DNA of 64,000 nt from Aeromicrobium yanjiei (GTDB taxonomy: Bacteria > Actinomycetota > Actinomycetes > Propionibacteriales > Nocardioidaceae): the NCBI RefSeq assembly GCF_009649075.1, contig NZ_CP045737.1:2542001-2606000 (forward strand), given 5' to 3'. Below, in pieces: positions 11,858 to 20,263 of the stretch. Under the pieces are notes generated by a model. The model was not told the DNA's origin. It saw only the letters and a program-made list of their open reading frames with translations, and made no database searches. A program made the translations under genes and the position numbers. Each line of letters begins with the position of its first letter. Position 1 is the stretch's first letter.

Positions 11858-12064
11858 CTACTTCTTGGCGTAACGCTTCTCGAAGCGGGCGACGCGTCCG
11901 CCCGTGTCGAGGATCTTCTGCTTGCCCGTGTAGAACGGGTGGCAGGCCGAGCACACATCGGCGCGCAGGACGCCCTCAGGTGCGGTGCTCTTGGTGGTGA
12001 ACGTGTTGCCGCAGGTGCAGGTGACCTGGGTCTCGACGTAGTTGGGGTGGATGCCGTTCTTCAT
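11858..12064 (-). CDS. rpmE: Ribosomal protein L31, zinc-binding type
   Basis: This 68-residue protein is part of the 50S subunit and the inter-subunit bridge. Four cysteines (C16, C18, C38, C41; TCTCGNTF and [13 protein letters not shown]) form the zinc ribbon of the C+ type, rather than the zinc-free paralog made in zinc shortage. The upstream AGAGGAC is a reasonable ribosome-binding site. The 199-bp divergent gap (12065-12263) to the monooxygenase gene should hold promoters for both; none stands out on the rpmE side. Confidence 0.97.
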   Translation of the reverse strand: MKNGIHPNYVETQVTCTCGNTFTTKSTAPEGVLRADVCSACHPFYTGKQKILDTGGRVARFEKRYAKK

Positions 12065-12263
12065 GGTGTCCTCTCGGCGGTCGCTGGGTCGTCTCGCGGG
12101 GTGCGGGGCCGTGAACCAGAACCAAGGATTGATTGTGCCAGTTGGTACCCGTTACAAGGAAATCGGTCCCCGATTCATTCCCACCCGTCGGCTGGTCTCT
12201 CCCCACCTGACCGCACCGTGAGAACCTGCGGCTGCGACCCCACGGACTGGCAGACTGCCGCCT

Positions 12264-13571
12264 GTGTCCTCCCCGTCCACCTACGCCCTCATCGGCGCCG
12301 GGCCCTCGGGCCTCGCCGGCGCCCGCAACCTCGACCGCCGCGGCATCGCCTGGACGGGCTTCGAGCTCGCCGACGACGTGGGCGGGCTCTGGAACATCGA
12401 TGCCCCCCGCAGCACCGTGTACGAGTCCGCGCACCTGATCTCGTCGCGGACCACGACAGAGTTCACCGAGTTCCCGATGCGCGAGGACGTCGCGGACTAC
12501 CCGGGCCACCGCGCTCTCATGGCGTACTTCGGCGACTTCGCCGACACGTTCGGGCTGCGTGACCGGTTCCGCTTCGGCACCGAGGTGACCCGCGTCGAGC
12601 CGGCCGGCCCGAGCACGGGCGGCTGGGACGTCACGAGCCGCGGCCCCGACGGCACGACGACGACCGAGACGTTCGCGGGCGTCATCCTCGCCAACGGCAC
12701 CCTGTCCGAGCCCAACGTCCCGCAGCTCGAGGGCGAGTTCACCGGCGAGGTCATGCACACCAGTGCGTACAAGTCGCCCGAGGTGTTCCGCGGCAAGCGG
12801 GTGCTCATCGTCGGCGCGGGCAACAGCGGCTGCGACATCGCGGTCGACGCCGTCCACCACGCCGCCGCAGTCGACCTCAGCGTCCGGCGGGGCTACTACT
12901 TCGTGCCCAAGTACCTGTTCGGCAAGCCCGCCGACACCCTCAACCAAGGTCGTCCGCTCCCGGCCCGCCTCAAGCAGGCGATCGACAGCCGCGTCCTGCG
13001 GATGTTCACCGGCGACCCCGTCCGCTTCGGCTTCCCCGAGCCCGACTACAAGATCTACGAGTCCCACCCGGTCGTGAACACCCTGGTGCTGCACCACATC
13101 GGGCACGGTGACGTGGCCGTGCGCAAGGACGTCGCCCGGCTCGACGGCCAGGACGTCCACTTCGTCGACGGGTCGTCCGGCACGTACGACGTCCTGGTGC
13201 TCGCAACCGGCTACCGGCTGCACTACCCGTTCATCGACCGTCAGCACCTGAGCTGGACCGGCGCCGCCCCCGATCTGCACCTCAACATCTTCTCCCCCGA
13301 GCACGACGACCTGTTCGTGCTGGGGATGATCGAGGCGTCCGGCATCGGCTGGCAGGGCCGCTACGAGCAGGCCGAGCTGGTCGCCGCCTTCATCGCCGCG
13401 AAGGAGACCGGGAGCCCGGCGGCCGACCGGCTCCTCGAGCAGGTGCACGGTCCGCGCCCCGACCTCACCGGCGGCTATCACTACCTGTGGCTCGAGCGGA
13501 TGAGCTACTACGTCAACAAGGACGCCTACCGCCGCGCCGTCGGCCGGGCCATCAAGGAGCTGAGCGCGTGA
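12264..13571 (+). CDS. Flavin-containing monooxygenase (FMO/BVMO-like)
   Basis: A 435-residue FAD- and NADPH-dependent monooxygenase. It has an N-terminal FAD site (GAGPSG at 11-16), a second dinucleotide site for NADPH (GAGNSG at 184-189), and the FMO fingerprint FxGxxxHxxxY (F159 to Y169, FTGEVMHTSAY). The substrate is unknown; members oxidise soft heteroatoms or ketones. The GTG start lies 7 bp after a -10-like CAGACT, suggesting a leaderless transcript. It overlaps the following transporter gene by 4 bp, so the three plus-strand genes here form an operon. Confidence 0.88.
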   Translation: MSSPSTYALIGAGPSGLAGARNLDRRGIAWTGFELADDVGGLWNIDAPRSTVYESAHLISSRTTTEFTEFPMREDVADYPGHRALMAYFGDFADTFGLRDRFRFGTEVTRVEPAGPSTGGWDVTSRGPDGTTTTETFAGVILANGTLSEPNVPQLEGEFTGEVMHTSAYKSPEVFRGKRVLIVGAGNSGCDIAVDAVHHAAAVDLSVRRGYYFVPKYLFGKPADTLNQGRPLPARLKQAIDSRVLRMFTGDPVRFGFPEPDYKIYESHPVVNTLVLHHIGHGDVAVRKDVARLDGQDVHFVDGSSGTYDVLVLATGYRLHYPFIDRQHLSWTGAAPDLHLNIFSPEHDDLFVLGMIEASGIGWQGRYEQAELVAAFIAAKETGSPAADRLLEQVHGPRPDLTGGYHYLWLERMSYYVNKDAYRRAVGRAIKELSA

Positions 13572-14494
13572 TCGCCAACGTCGACGTCGACTCCATCTCG
13601 ATCGCGTTCAACGAGAGCTCGCTGACGCTGCTCAAGGTCGTGATCGGCGCGATCCTGTTCGGGATCGCCCTCGACACCCGGGTCGAGGACTTCCGGGCCG
13701 CGCTGCGCAAGCCTCGCGCCATGGCGGTCGCGATCGCGGGGCAGTTCGTGCTGCTGCCCGCCATCACCTTCGCCCTGACCCTCGTCCTGGACGTGCGGGG
13801 ATCGGTCGCTCTCGGCATGATCCTCGTCGCCTGCTGCCCGCCGGGCAACGTCTCCAACATCTTGACCCACCGTGCCCGCGGCGACGTCGCGCTGTCGGTG
13901 TCGATGACCGCGGTGTCGAACGTCCTCGCGATCTTCCTGATGCCGCTGAACTTCGCCCTGTGGGGCGGGTGGCACCCCACAGGAGACGCCTTCCTGCGCG
14001 ACATCGACGTCACTCCGTGGGACATGCTCAGCGAGGTCGTGCTCGTGATCGGCGTGCCCTTCGCGCTCGGCCTGACCGTGGCCAGGCTGTGGCCACGGGT
14101 CGCGGCGGCGGCGCACACCTGGGTCAGCCGGATCGCGTTCCTGGGCCTCGCCGCGATCATCCTGGTCGGCGTCGCCAAGAACTGGGACATCTTCACCGAC
14201 TACATCGGCGTCGTGCTGCTCGCGGTGTTCCTGCACGACGCCCTGGCCCTCGCGCTCGGCTACGGCATCGCCCGCGGCACGGGGCTGGACGACTACAGCC
14301 GCCGCGCGATGACGTTCGAGGTCGGCATCCGCAATGCGGGCCTGGGCCTGCTCCTGGTGTTCCAGTTCTTCGACGGCCTCGGTGGCATGGCCCTGGTCGC
14401 CGCGTGGTGGGGCATCTGGGACATCATCGCGGGCCTCGTGCTGGCGACGTGGTGGGGACGCCGCGCGCCCGTACGCGAGCAGGTCGACGCATGA
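13568..14494 (+). CDS. BASS (bile acid:sodium symporter) family transporter
   Basis: The 308-residue protein has nine or ten membrane helices. The signature LGMILVACCPPGNVSNILTHRARGDVALSVSMTAVSN, with its conserved PPGN, marks the SBF/BASS family of Na+-coupled organic-anion carriers. The start is the GTG at 13568, overlapping the monooxygenase stop as GTGA, and its own stop overlaps the next ATG. Bacterial members carry diverse organic acids, so bile acid is only the family name. Coupling to an oxidase and a sugar- or steroid-type dehydrogenase suggests one catabolic or export route. Confidence 0.85.
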   Translation: MIANVDVDSISIAFNESSLTLLKVVIGAILFGIALDTRVEDFRAALRKPRAMAVAIAGQFVLLPAITFALTLVLDVRGSVALGMILVACCPPGNVSNILTHRARGDVALSVSMTAVSNVLAIFLMPLNFALWGGWHPTGDAFLRDIDVTPWDMLSEVVLVIGVPFALGLTVARLWPRVAAAAHTWVSRIAFLGLAAIILVGVAKNWDIFTDYIGVVLLAVFLHDALALALGYGIARGTGLDDYSRRAMTFEVGIRNAGLGLLLVFQFFDGLGGMALVAAWWGIWDIIAGLVLATWWGRRAPVREQVDA

Positions 14495-15444
14495 CGGGGC
14501 ACCGGGTCCTCGTGACGGGGGCGGACGGGTTCCTGGGGCGCTCCGTCGTGCAGGGCCTGGCCGCCTCCCCCGCGGTGGACGTCGTCGTGGGGACGGACCT
14601 GCGTCTGCCGGACGAGGCCACGCCGGGCGCGGTGCACGAGATCGCGGACGTCACGGACCCCGCCGCTGTCGACGCGGTGATCGGACGCCACGGGGTCGAC
14701 ACGGTCGTGCACCTGGCCTCGATCGTCAACCCGGGCCGCGGCATGTCCGACGAGCTGGCGTACCGCGTCGACGTGGAGGGCAGTCGGCACGTGCTCGACG
14801 CGTGCATCGCCCACGGCGTGCGCCGACTGGTGGTGTCCTCGAGCGGCGCGGCGTACGGCTATCACGCCGACAGCCCGGCCTGGATCACCGAGGACCAGCC
14901 GGTGCGCGGCAACGACGCCTTCGCGTACAGCCGGCACAAGAGACTCGTCGAGCAGATGCTGGCCGCCGAGCGCGAGGCCCACCCGGGCCTGGAGCAGGTC
15001 GTGCTGCGCATCGGCACGATCCTCGGCGCCACGGTCGACAACCAGATCACCGACCTGTTCCGCGCCAGGCGGCTGCTGCGGATCGCCGGATCGGACTCCC
15101 CGTTCGTGTTCATCTGGGACGAGGACCTCGCGGCGATCATGCTGCAGGCCGTGACCGGTCACGTCACGGGCGTCTTCAACGTCGCCGGCGACGGCGCGAT
15201 GACCGTGCGGGAGATCGCCGCCGCCCTGGGCAAGCCGACACTGCCGGTGCCCGAGCCGGTGCTGCGCACGGCCCTGCGGGTCGCCAGGCCGCTGCGGCTG
15301 ACGCAGTACGGCCCCGAGCAGACCAAGTTCCTGCAGTACAGGCCCGTGCTCGACAACAGCCGGCTCAAGGACGTCTTCGGCTATCGGCCCACCAAGACGA
15401 GCCGTGAGGCGTTCGCCGCGTGGCAGGCCGCCCAGGGGTTGTGA
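14491..15444 (+). CDS. NAD-dependent epimerase/dehydratase (extended SDR)
   Basis: A 317-residue extended short-chain dehydrogenase. It has the N-terminal NAD motif TGADGFLG, an acidic residue after beta-2 (GTDLR) consistent with NAD preference, the VVHLAS strand, and the catalytic YxxxK (YSRHK). The C-terminal part (VFNVAGDGAMTVREIAAALGKP) resembles nucleotide-sugar epimerases and 3-beta-hydroxysteroid dehydrogenase-like members. The start overlaps the transporter stop as ATGA. The substrate cannot be told from sequence. Confidence 0.85.
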   Translation: MTGHRVLVTGADGFLGRSVVQGLAASPAVDVVVGTDLRLPDEATPGAVHEIADVTDPAAVDAVIGRHGVDTVVHLASIVNPGRGMSDELAYRVDVEGSRHVLDACIAHGVRRLVVSSSGAAYGYHADSPAWITEDQPVRGNDAFAYSRHKRLVEQMLAAEREAHPGLEQVVLRIGTILGATVDNQITDLFRARRLLRIAGSDSPFVFIWDEDLAAIMLQAVTGHVTGVFNVAGDGAMTVREIAAALGKPTLPVPEPVLRTALRVARPLRLTQYGPEQTKFLQYRPVLDNSRLKDVFGYRPTKTSREAFAAWQAAQGL

Positions 15445-15448
15445 GCGA

Positions 15449-15931
15449 TCAGGCCGGCAGCAGCTTCTCGATGTCGGCCTTGATCTTCTCGGGCTTGGTC
15501 GCCGAGCCGTAGCGCTTGACGACGTTGCCCTCGGTGTCGATCAGGAACTTGGTGAAGTTCCACTTGATCGCCGACGGGCCGACTCCGCCCTTCTCCTGCT
15601 TGAGCCACTTGTAGAGCGGGTGCGCCCCGTCGCCGTTGACCTCGATCTCGGAGAACAACGGGAACGTCACACCGAAGTTCTTCTCGCAGAACGCGGCGGT
15701 CTCCTCGTCACCGTCGGGGTTCTGGTTGCCGAACTGGTCGCACGGGAAGCCCAGCACGACCAGGCCGCGGTCGACGTACTCCCGGTAGACCTCCTCGAGG
15801 CCCTTGAACTGCGGGGTGAAGCCACACTGCGTCGCGGTGTTGACGACGAGGAGGACCTTGCCCTTGTAGTCGGCAAGGAGCCGCTCGGTGCCGTCGATCG
15901 CGGTGGCGGAGAAGTCGTGTGCGGTGGTCAT
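15449..15931 (-). CDS. Glutathione peroxidase family thiol peroxidase
   Basis: The 160-residue protein reduces peroxides. The peroxidatic cysteine is C36 (NTATQCGFTPQ), with the family's FPCDQFGNQ and WNFTKFL motifs supplying the catalytic Gln, Trp and Asn. It uses cysteine, not selenocysteine. In actinobacteria, which lack glutathione, such enzymes usually take electrons from thioredoxin. The ATG is 6 bp after TAGGCT, indicating leaderless expression. It ends 4 bp from the stop of the convergent epimerase gene. Confidence 0.92.
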   Translation of the reverse strand: MTTAHDFSATAIDGTERLLADYKGKVLLVVNTATQCGFTPQFKGLEEVYREYVDRGLVVLGFPCDQFGNQNPDGDEETAAFCEKNFGVTFPLFSEIEVNGDGAHPLYKWLKQEKGGVGPSAIKWNFTKFLIDTEGNVVKRYGSATKPEKIKADIEKLLPA

Positions 15932-15937
15932 GGCGCC

Positions 15938-15943
15938 AGCCTA
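15938..15943 (-). promoter_or_regulatory. -10 element of the peroxidase gene (leaderless)
   Basis: TAGGCT on the minus strand ends exactly 6 bp before the ATG of the peroxidase gene, placing the transcription start at the start codon. Confidence 0.55.
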
Positions 15944-15986
15944 TGGGCCGACCTCCCGGGCGACCATCCGAAACAGGTACGACGAA

Positions 15987-16015
15987 GGGGCGCACCCGGT
16001 CACCGGATGCGCCCC
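15987..16015 (-). terminator. Terminator-like hairpin after rho
   Basis: An 8-bp stem (GGGGCGCA with TGCGCCCC), one mismatch, then an inner CCGG/CCGG pair around a 3-nt loop. It starts 17 bp beyond the rho stop and is followed on the minus strand by TTCGTCGT, only weakly U-rich. It separates rho from the peroxidase gene. Confidence 0.6.
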
Positions 16016-16032
16016 TCCCCTTCGTGCACAGG

Positions 16033-18123
16033 TCAGCTGGTGGCGGCTGCCCCGTCCTCAGAGATCGTCTTGGTGATCTGCGCGAGGAACTCAGCGTTGT
16101 TGGGCGACTGCTTGAGCTTGTCGAGCATCAGCTCCAGGCCCTGGCGGCCGTCGAGGCCCGACAGCACGCGCCGCAGCTTCCAGACGATGTTGAGCTCGTC
16201 CTTGCCCATCAGCAGCTCCTCGCGGCGGGTGCTGGACGCCTCGACGTCCACCGCCGGGAAGATCCGCTTGTCGGCGAGGTCGCGACGCAGGCGCAGCTCC
16301 CAGTTGCCGGTGCCCTTGAACTCCTCGAAGATGACCTCGTCCATGCGGGACCCGGTCTCGACCAACGCGGTGGCGAGGATCGTCAGCGAACCGCCGTCCT
16401 CGATGTTGCGCGCGGCGCCGAAGAACTTCTTGGGCGGGTAGAGCGCCGACGAGTCGACGCCACCGGACATGATGCGACCGGAGGCCGGCGCGGCGAGGTT
16501 GTACGCCCGGCCGAGGCGCGTGATGCCGTCCAGCAGCAGCACGACGTCGTGGCCCAGCTCGACCAGACGCTTCGCGCGCTCGATCGCGAGCTCGGCGACC
16601 ATCGTGTGATCGGTGGCCGGACGGTCGAACGTCGAGGCGATGACCTCGCCCTTGACGGTGCGCTGGAACTCGGTGACCTCCTCGGGACGCTCGTCGACCA
16701 GGACGATCATCAGGTGGCACTCGGGGTTGTTGGTCGTGATCGCGTTGGCGATCTGCTGCATCACGACGGTCTTGCCGGCCTTCGGCGGCGACACGATGAG
16801 GCCGCGCTGACCCTTGCCGATCGGCGACACCAGGTCGATGACGCGACCGGTCAGGCCGCCGGCCTCACCTTCGAGGCGCAGGCGCTCCGACGGGTACAGC
16901 GGAGTGAGCTTGGAGAACTCGACGCGCTTGGTCGCCTCCTCCAGGGCCATCCCGTTGACCGAGTCGATCTTGACCATCGGGTTGAACTTCTCCTTGCGCT
17001 CGCCCTCGCGGGGCTGGCGCACCTGACCGACGACGGCGTCGCCGCGGCGAAGGCCCCACTTGCGGACCATGGAGAGCGAGACGTAGACGTCGTTGTCGCT
17101 GGGCAGGTAGCCCGTGGTGCGCACGAACGCGTAGTTGTCGAGGATGTCGAGGATGCCCGCGGCGGGCACCAGGACGTCGTCCTCGGTGTACGACGTGTCG
17201 ACGTCGAGGCTGCCGCGTCCGCCGCCCTGGCTGTTGCGGTTGCGACCGCGACGGTTGCGGCGACGTCCGCCGCCGTCCTCGTCGTCGTCGTGCTGCGGCT
17301 GCGCCGGCTGACGATCGGCCTGGGGCGGGTTCTGGTTGCGGTTCTGGTTGCCCTGGTTGCGGTTCGTGTTGCCGCCACCGTTGGCGTTCTGGCCGCGTCC
17401 ACGACCGCGACCGCGTCCGCCCTCGGCGTCGTCGTCCCGGTCGTCGGCGGACTGGTCGCCGCGCGCGTTGTCGTGGCGGGACTCGTTCTTGGGCTCCGCC
17501 TGGGCGTCTGCCTTCGCACCGCCGCGCTGCGAGCCGTTCTTGCCGGCGCCGCCCTTGTCCGACTTGTCGGCACCGTTCTTGTCGGCACCGCTCTTGTCGG
17601 CGACGTTCTTCTCAGCGCCGTTCTTGTCGGCGCCGTTCTGACCCTCGTCGGTCGTGACGACATCGCTCTTGGCGGCCCTGGAGCGGCTGCGCGTCGGCTT
17701 GTCGGCCTTCGCGGCCGGCGCCTCGTCGGCGACGACGTCGGACGCGGGCTTGTCGGCCTTGGCGTTGCGGCCCCGCGCTCCGCTCCGCTTGGGGGCCTCG
17801 CTCTTGGCGGCCTCGCCGGACTCGGCGTCGTTCTTCGTCGGGGGGACGATCACGGGTGCGGCGTCGGCGGTGTCCGCGACGGCCGGTCCCGAGGCGGCCT
17901 TGACGGCGGCCTTCGTCGAGGTGCCCGCGTCGCCGCGAGCGATCTTGATGGCGTCGATGAGTGCGCCCTTGCGCATCTTCTCCGCGCCGGTGATGCCGAG
18001 TCCCGCAGCGATTTCCTGCAGCTCGGCAAGCACCTTTCCACCCAGGCTTCCCCCGGTCTTGCGGGGGGTCCCGGCCGAGGCCGAGGACGCGGAGGCATCA
18101 GGTGTCGTGGTGGTTTCAGTCAC
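16033..18123 (-). CDS. rho: Transcription termination factor Rho with a long low-complexity insertion
   Basis: Rho is the hexameric RNA-dependent ATPase that ends transcription. The N-terminal helical Rho_N domain (GKVLAELQEIAAGLGITGAEKMRKGALIDAI) is followed by about 240 residues of disordered sequence rich in K, D, G, N and R with runs such as GADKNGADKS and RGRGRGQN. After that come the RNA-binding fold (ILDNYAFVRTTGYLPS), Walker A (PPKAGKTV, near 447) and Walker B (VVLLLDGITRLGRAYN). The GTG at 18123 with AAAGGAA upstream gives 696 residues. The gap 18124-18314 (191 bp) contains small hairpins such as GCCCGT/ACGGGC and may be a regulated leader. Confidence 0.95.
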   Translation of the reverse strand: MTETTTTPDASASSASAGTPRKTGGSLGGKVLAELQEIAAGLGITGAEKMRKGALIDAIKIARGDAGTSTKAAVKAASGPAVADTADAAPVIVPPTKNDAESGEAAKSEAPKRSGARGRNAKADKPASDVVADEAPAAKADKPTRSRSRAAKSDVVTTDEGQNGADKNGAEKNVADKSGADKNGADKSDKGGAGKNGSQRGGAKADAQAEPKNESRHDNARGDQSADDRDDDAEGGRGRGRGRGQNANGGGNTNRNQGNQNRNQNPPQADRQPAQPQHDDDEDGGGRRRNRRGRNRNSQGGGRGSLDVDTSYTEDDVLVPAAGILDILDNYAFVRTTGYLPSDNDVYVSLSMVRKWGLRRGDAVVGQVRQPREGERKEKFNPMVKIDSVNGMALEEATKRVEFSKLTPLYPSERLRLEGEAGGLTGRVIDLVSPIGKGQRGLIVSPPKAGKTVVMQQIANAITTNNPECHLMIVLVDERPEEVTEFQRTVKGEVIASTFDRPATDHTMVAELAIERAKRLVELGHDVVLLLDGITRLGRAYNLAAPASGRIMSGGVDSSALYPPKKFFGAARNIEDGGSLTILATALVETGSRMDEVIFEEFKGTGNWELRLRRDLADKRIFPAVDVEASSTRREELLMGKDELNIVWKLRRVLSGLDGRQGLELMLDKLKQSPNNAEFLAQITKTISEDGAAATS

Positions 18124-18314
18124 GTAGGTTCCTTTGGATGAGGCCACAAGGCCAGTGGTCCGGAAAGCCGGATCGCGTGGAGGCTTGCCCGTATCTGACG
18201 GGCGACTTGAGTGGCACTGCTCACTTGCTGTCACTGTCGGGGAGATGAACTCGACTCCGACTCATCCACCATAACATCAACGGGTCCGCCGGAATTCCCG
18301 ATCGGTTCAACTGC

Positions 18315-19201
18315 TCAGGCGCCGCTGCGGACGACCTCTGCGCCCGTGCGATCGACGCCCAGCTCGTGGACGACCCACCCGGCGGGAGCGCGGTCGGCCA
18401 CTCCTCGCGCGAACACCAGGACCGTCGGGCCGGCGCCCGAGATGATCGCCGGTACGCCCTCGACCCGCAGCTGGCGCAGCAGCTTGTAGGACTCGGGCAT
18501 CGCCTCGGAGCGGTAGCCCTGGTGGATCCAGTCCTCGGTCGCCGACGCGAGGCGGTGCGGCGCCCCGGTGAGGGCGGCCACGAGCAGGGCGGCGCGGCCG
18601 GCGTTGCGCGCGGCATCGGCGTGCGGGACGCTCTCGGCAGCAGCCCCCGGGCCTTCTCGGTCGAGACGGCTGCGGGCGGCACGAACACCGTGACCTCGAC
18701 GTCGGTCTCGAGTCGCTCGACCTCGGCGGCGGCACCGTCGATCCAGGCGATCGTCAGTCCGCCGAAGAACGCCGCGGCGACGTTGTCGGGATGACCCTCG
18801 AGGTCGACCGTCAGCTGGTACGCCGCCGCGTCGTCCAGCAACGCCTCGCCGCCCACGACCAGCGCGCGCGCCAGCAGGACGCCGCCCACGATCGCCGCGG
18901 CGGACGAGCCGAGCCCGCGGCCGTGGGGGATGGTGTTGGTGCAGGTCAGTCGCAGCCCGGACGGGCGTCCACCGAGCAGGTCGAAGGCCGCGTGCATGGC
19001 CTGGACGACCAGGTGCGTCTCGTCCAGCGGCACGCCGTCCATGCCCTCGCCGGTGACGTGGACGTCGAGCCCCGCGTCGACGACCTCGGCCGTCAGCGTG
19101 TCGTGCAGGGTCAGCGCGAGACCGAGCGCGTCGAAACCGGGACCGAGGTTCGCGCTCGAGGCCGGCACCCTGACGGTGACCGGTCCGTCGACGAAGCTCA
19201 C
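18315..19201 (-). pseudogene. thrB: Homoserine kinase with a single-base frameshift
   Basis: ThrB phosphorylates homoserine, the first step of the threonine-only branch. The frame from 19201 carries the GHMP-kinase motif (PHGRGLGSSAAAIVGG) and runs well to about 18637, then reads nonsense after VSTEKARGLLP. The rest of the enzyme (LTGAPHRLASATEDWIHQGY...IISGAGPTVLVFARG) continues in another frame to 18315. The break is at about 18634-18637, where one G is missing (CCGAGAGC instead of an expected CCGGAGAGC). Repaired length is about 295 residues, normal for ThrB. The start overlaps the thrC stop as ATGA. Either real inactivation or a sequencing error; the next gene is also broken. Confidence 0.88.
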
Positions 19202-20263
19202 CGAAGGCCTGCGGCCTCGGCCGCAGCGTCGACGTCGGCCTCGATGATCGCGTCGACCATCGCGCCCACGCCCGAGAGCGCGGTGTCGATGTCCTTCAGC
19301 CCGTGACCGGTGACGGTGACCGCGATGGTCTGCCCCGGCTCGACCTCCCCGGCGACGGCAGCGGCCAGCAGGCCCGCGACACCGGCGGCGGAGGCGGGCT
19401 CGACGAAGACGCCGTCGTGGGAGGCGAGATCGCGCTGGGCCTGGAGGATCTGCTCGTCACTGACCGACGCGATGCGACCGCCGGACTCGTCACGGGCCGC
19501 CGTGGCCAGGTGCCACGAGGCGGGGTTGCCGATGCGGATCGCGGTCGCGATCGTCTCGGGGACGGCGATCGGGGCGCCCTGGACGATGGGATCGGCGCCC
19601 TGCGCCTGGAAGCCCCACATCTGCGGGGTGCGCGTCGCGATGCCCGCGTCGGCGTACTCGCGGTAGCCCAGCCAGTACGCCGAGATGTTGCCCGCGTTGC
19701 CGACCGGCAGCACGTGCAGGTCGGGGGTCGCGTCGAGGGCGTCCACGATCTCGAACGCCGCGGTCTTCTGCCCCTGCAGGCGGACGGGGTTGACCGAGTT
19801 GACGAGGGCGACGGGGTACTTGTCGGCCAGCGCCCCGCGACAGCTGCAGGCACTCGTCGAAGCCGCCACGGACCTGGATGACCTCGGCACCGTGCATGAC
19901 GGCCTGCGCCATCTTGCCCGCGGAGATCTTGCCGTGCGGCACGAGGACGATCGGGGTCAGGCCGGCCGTGGCCGCGTACGCGGTCATGGAGGCGGACGTG
20001 TTGCCGGTCGACGCGCACACCACTGCCTTGGCGCCCTCGCCCACCGCGACCGAGACGGCCGTGGTCATGCCGCGGTCCTTGAACGAGCCCGTGGGGTTGT
20101 TGCCCTCGACCTTGATCCAGACGTCACCGTGCACGATGCCCGAGAGCCACGACGAGTGGACGAGCGGAGTGCCGCCCTCCCCCAGGGTGACGACCGGCGT
20201 CTCGGACGTCACGGGGAGCCACTCGCGGTACTCCTCGATGACGCCTCTCCACAGGTGTGCCAT
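19198..20263 (-). pseudogene. thrC: Threonine synthase with a single-base frameshift
   Basis: ThrC converts O-phosphohomoserine to threonine with PLP. The N-terminal half is clear, with the PLP lysine motif [19 protein letters not shown], and the [11 protein letters not shown] segment. The frame is then lost at about 19838-19842, where a G run is one base too long (TCGCGGGGCGCTG instead of TCGCGGGCGCTG). The C-terminal half ([22 protein letters not shown]...[16 protein letters not shown]) continues in another frame to 19198. Repaired length is about 354 residues. The start shares one base with the hom stop and the end overlaps thrB, so operon structure is intact. An error in a G run is possible. 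Confidence 0.88.

Noticed and set aside
18315..18581. Separate small gene corresponding to the C-terminal end of homoserine kinase
   Set aside because: It is the out-of-frame remainder of thrB after the single-base deletion, with no start signals of its own.
19198..19890. Independent gene for the second half of threonine synthase
   Set aside because: It continues thrC exactly across a one-base insertion. Its apparent N-terminus is a shadow of the first half.
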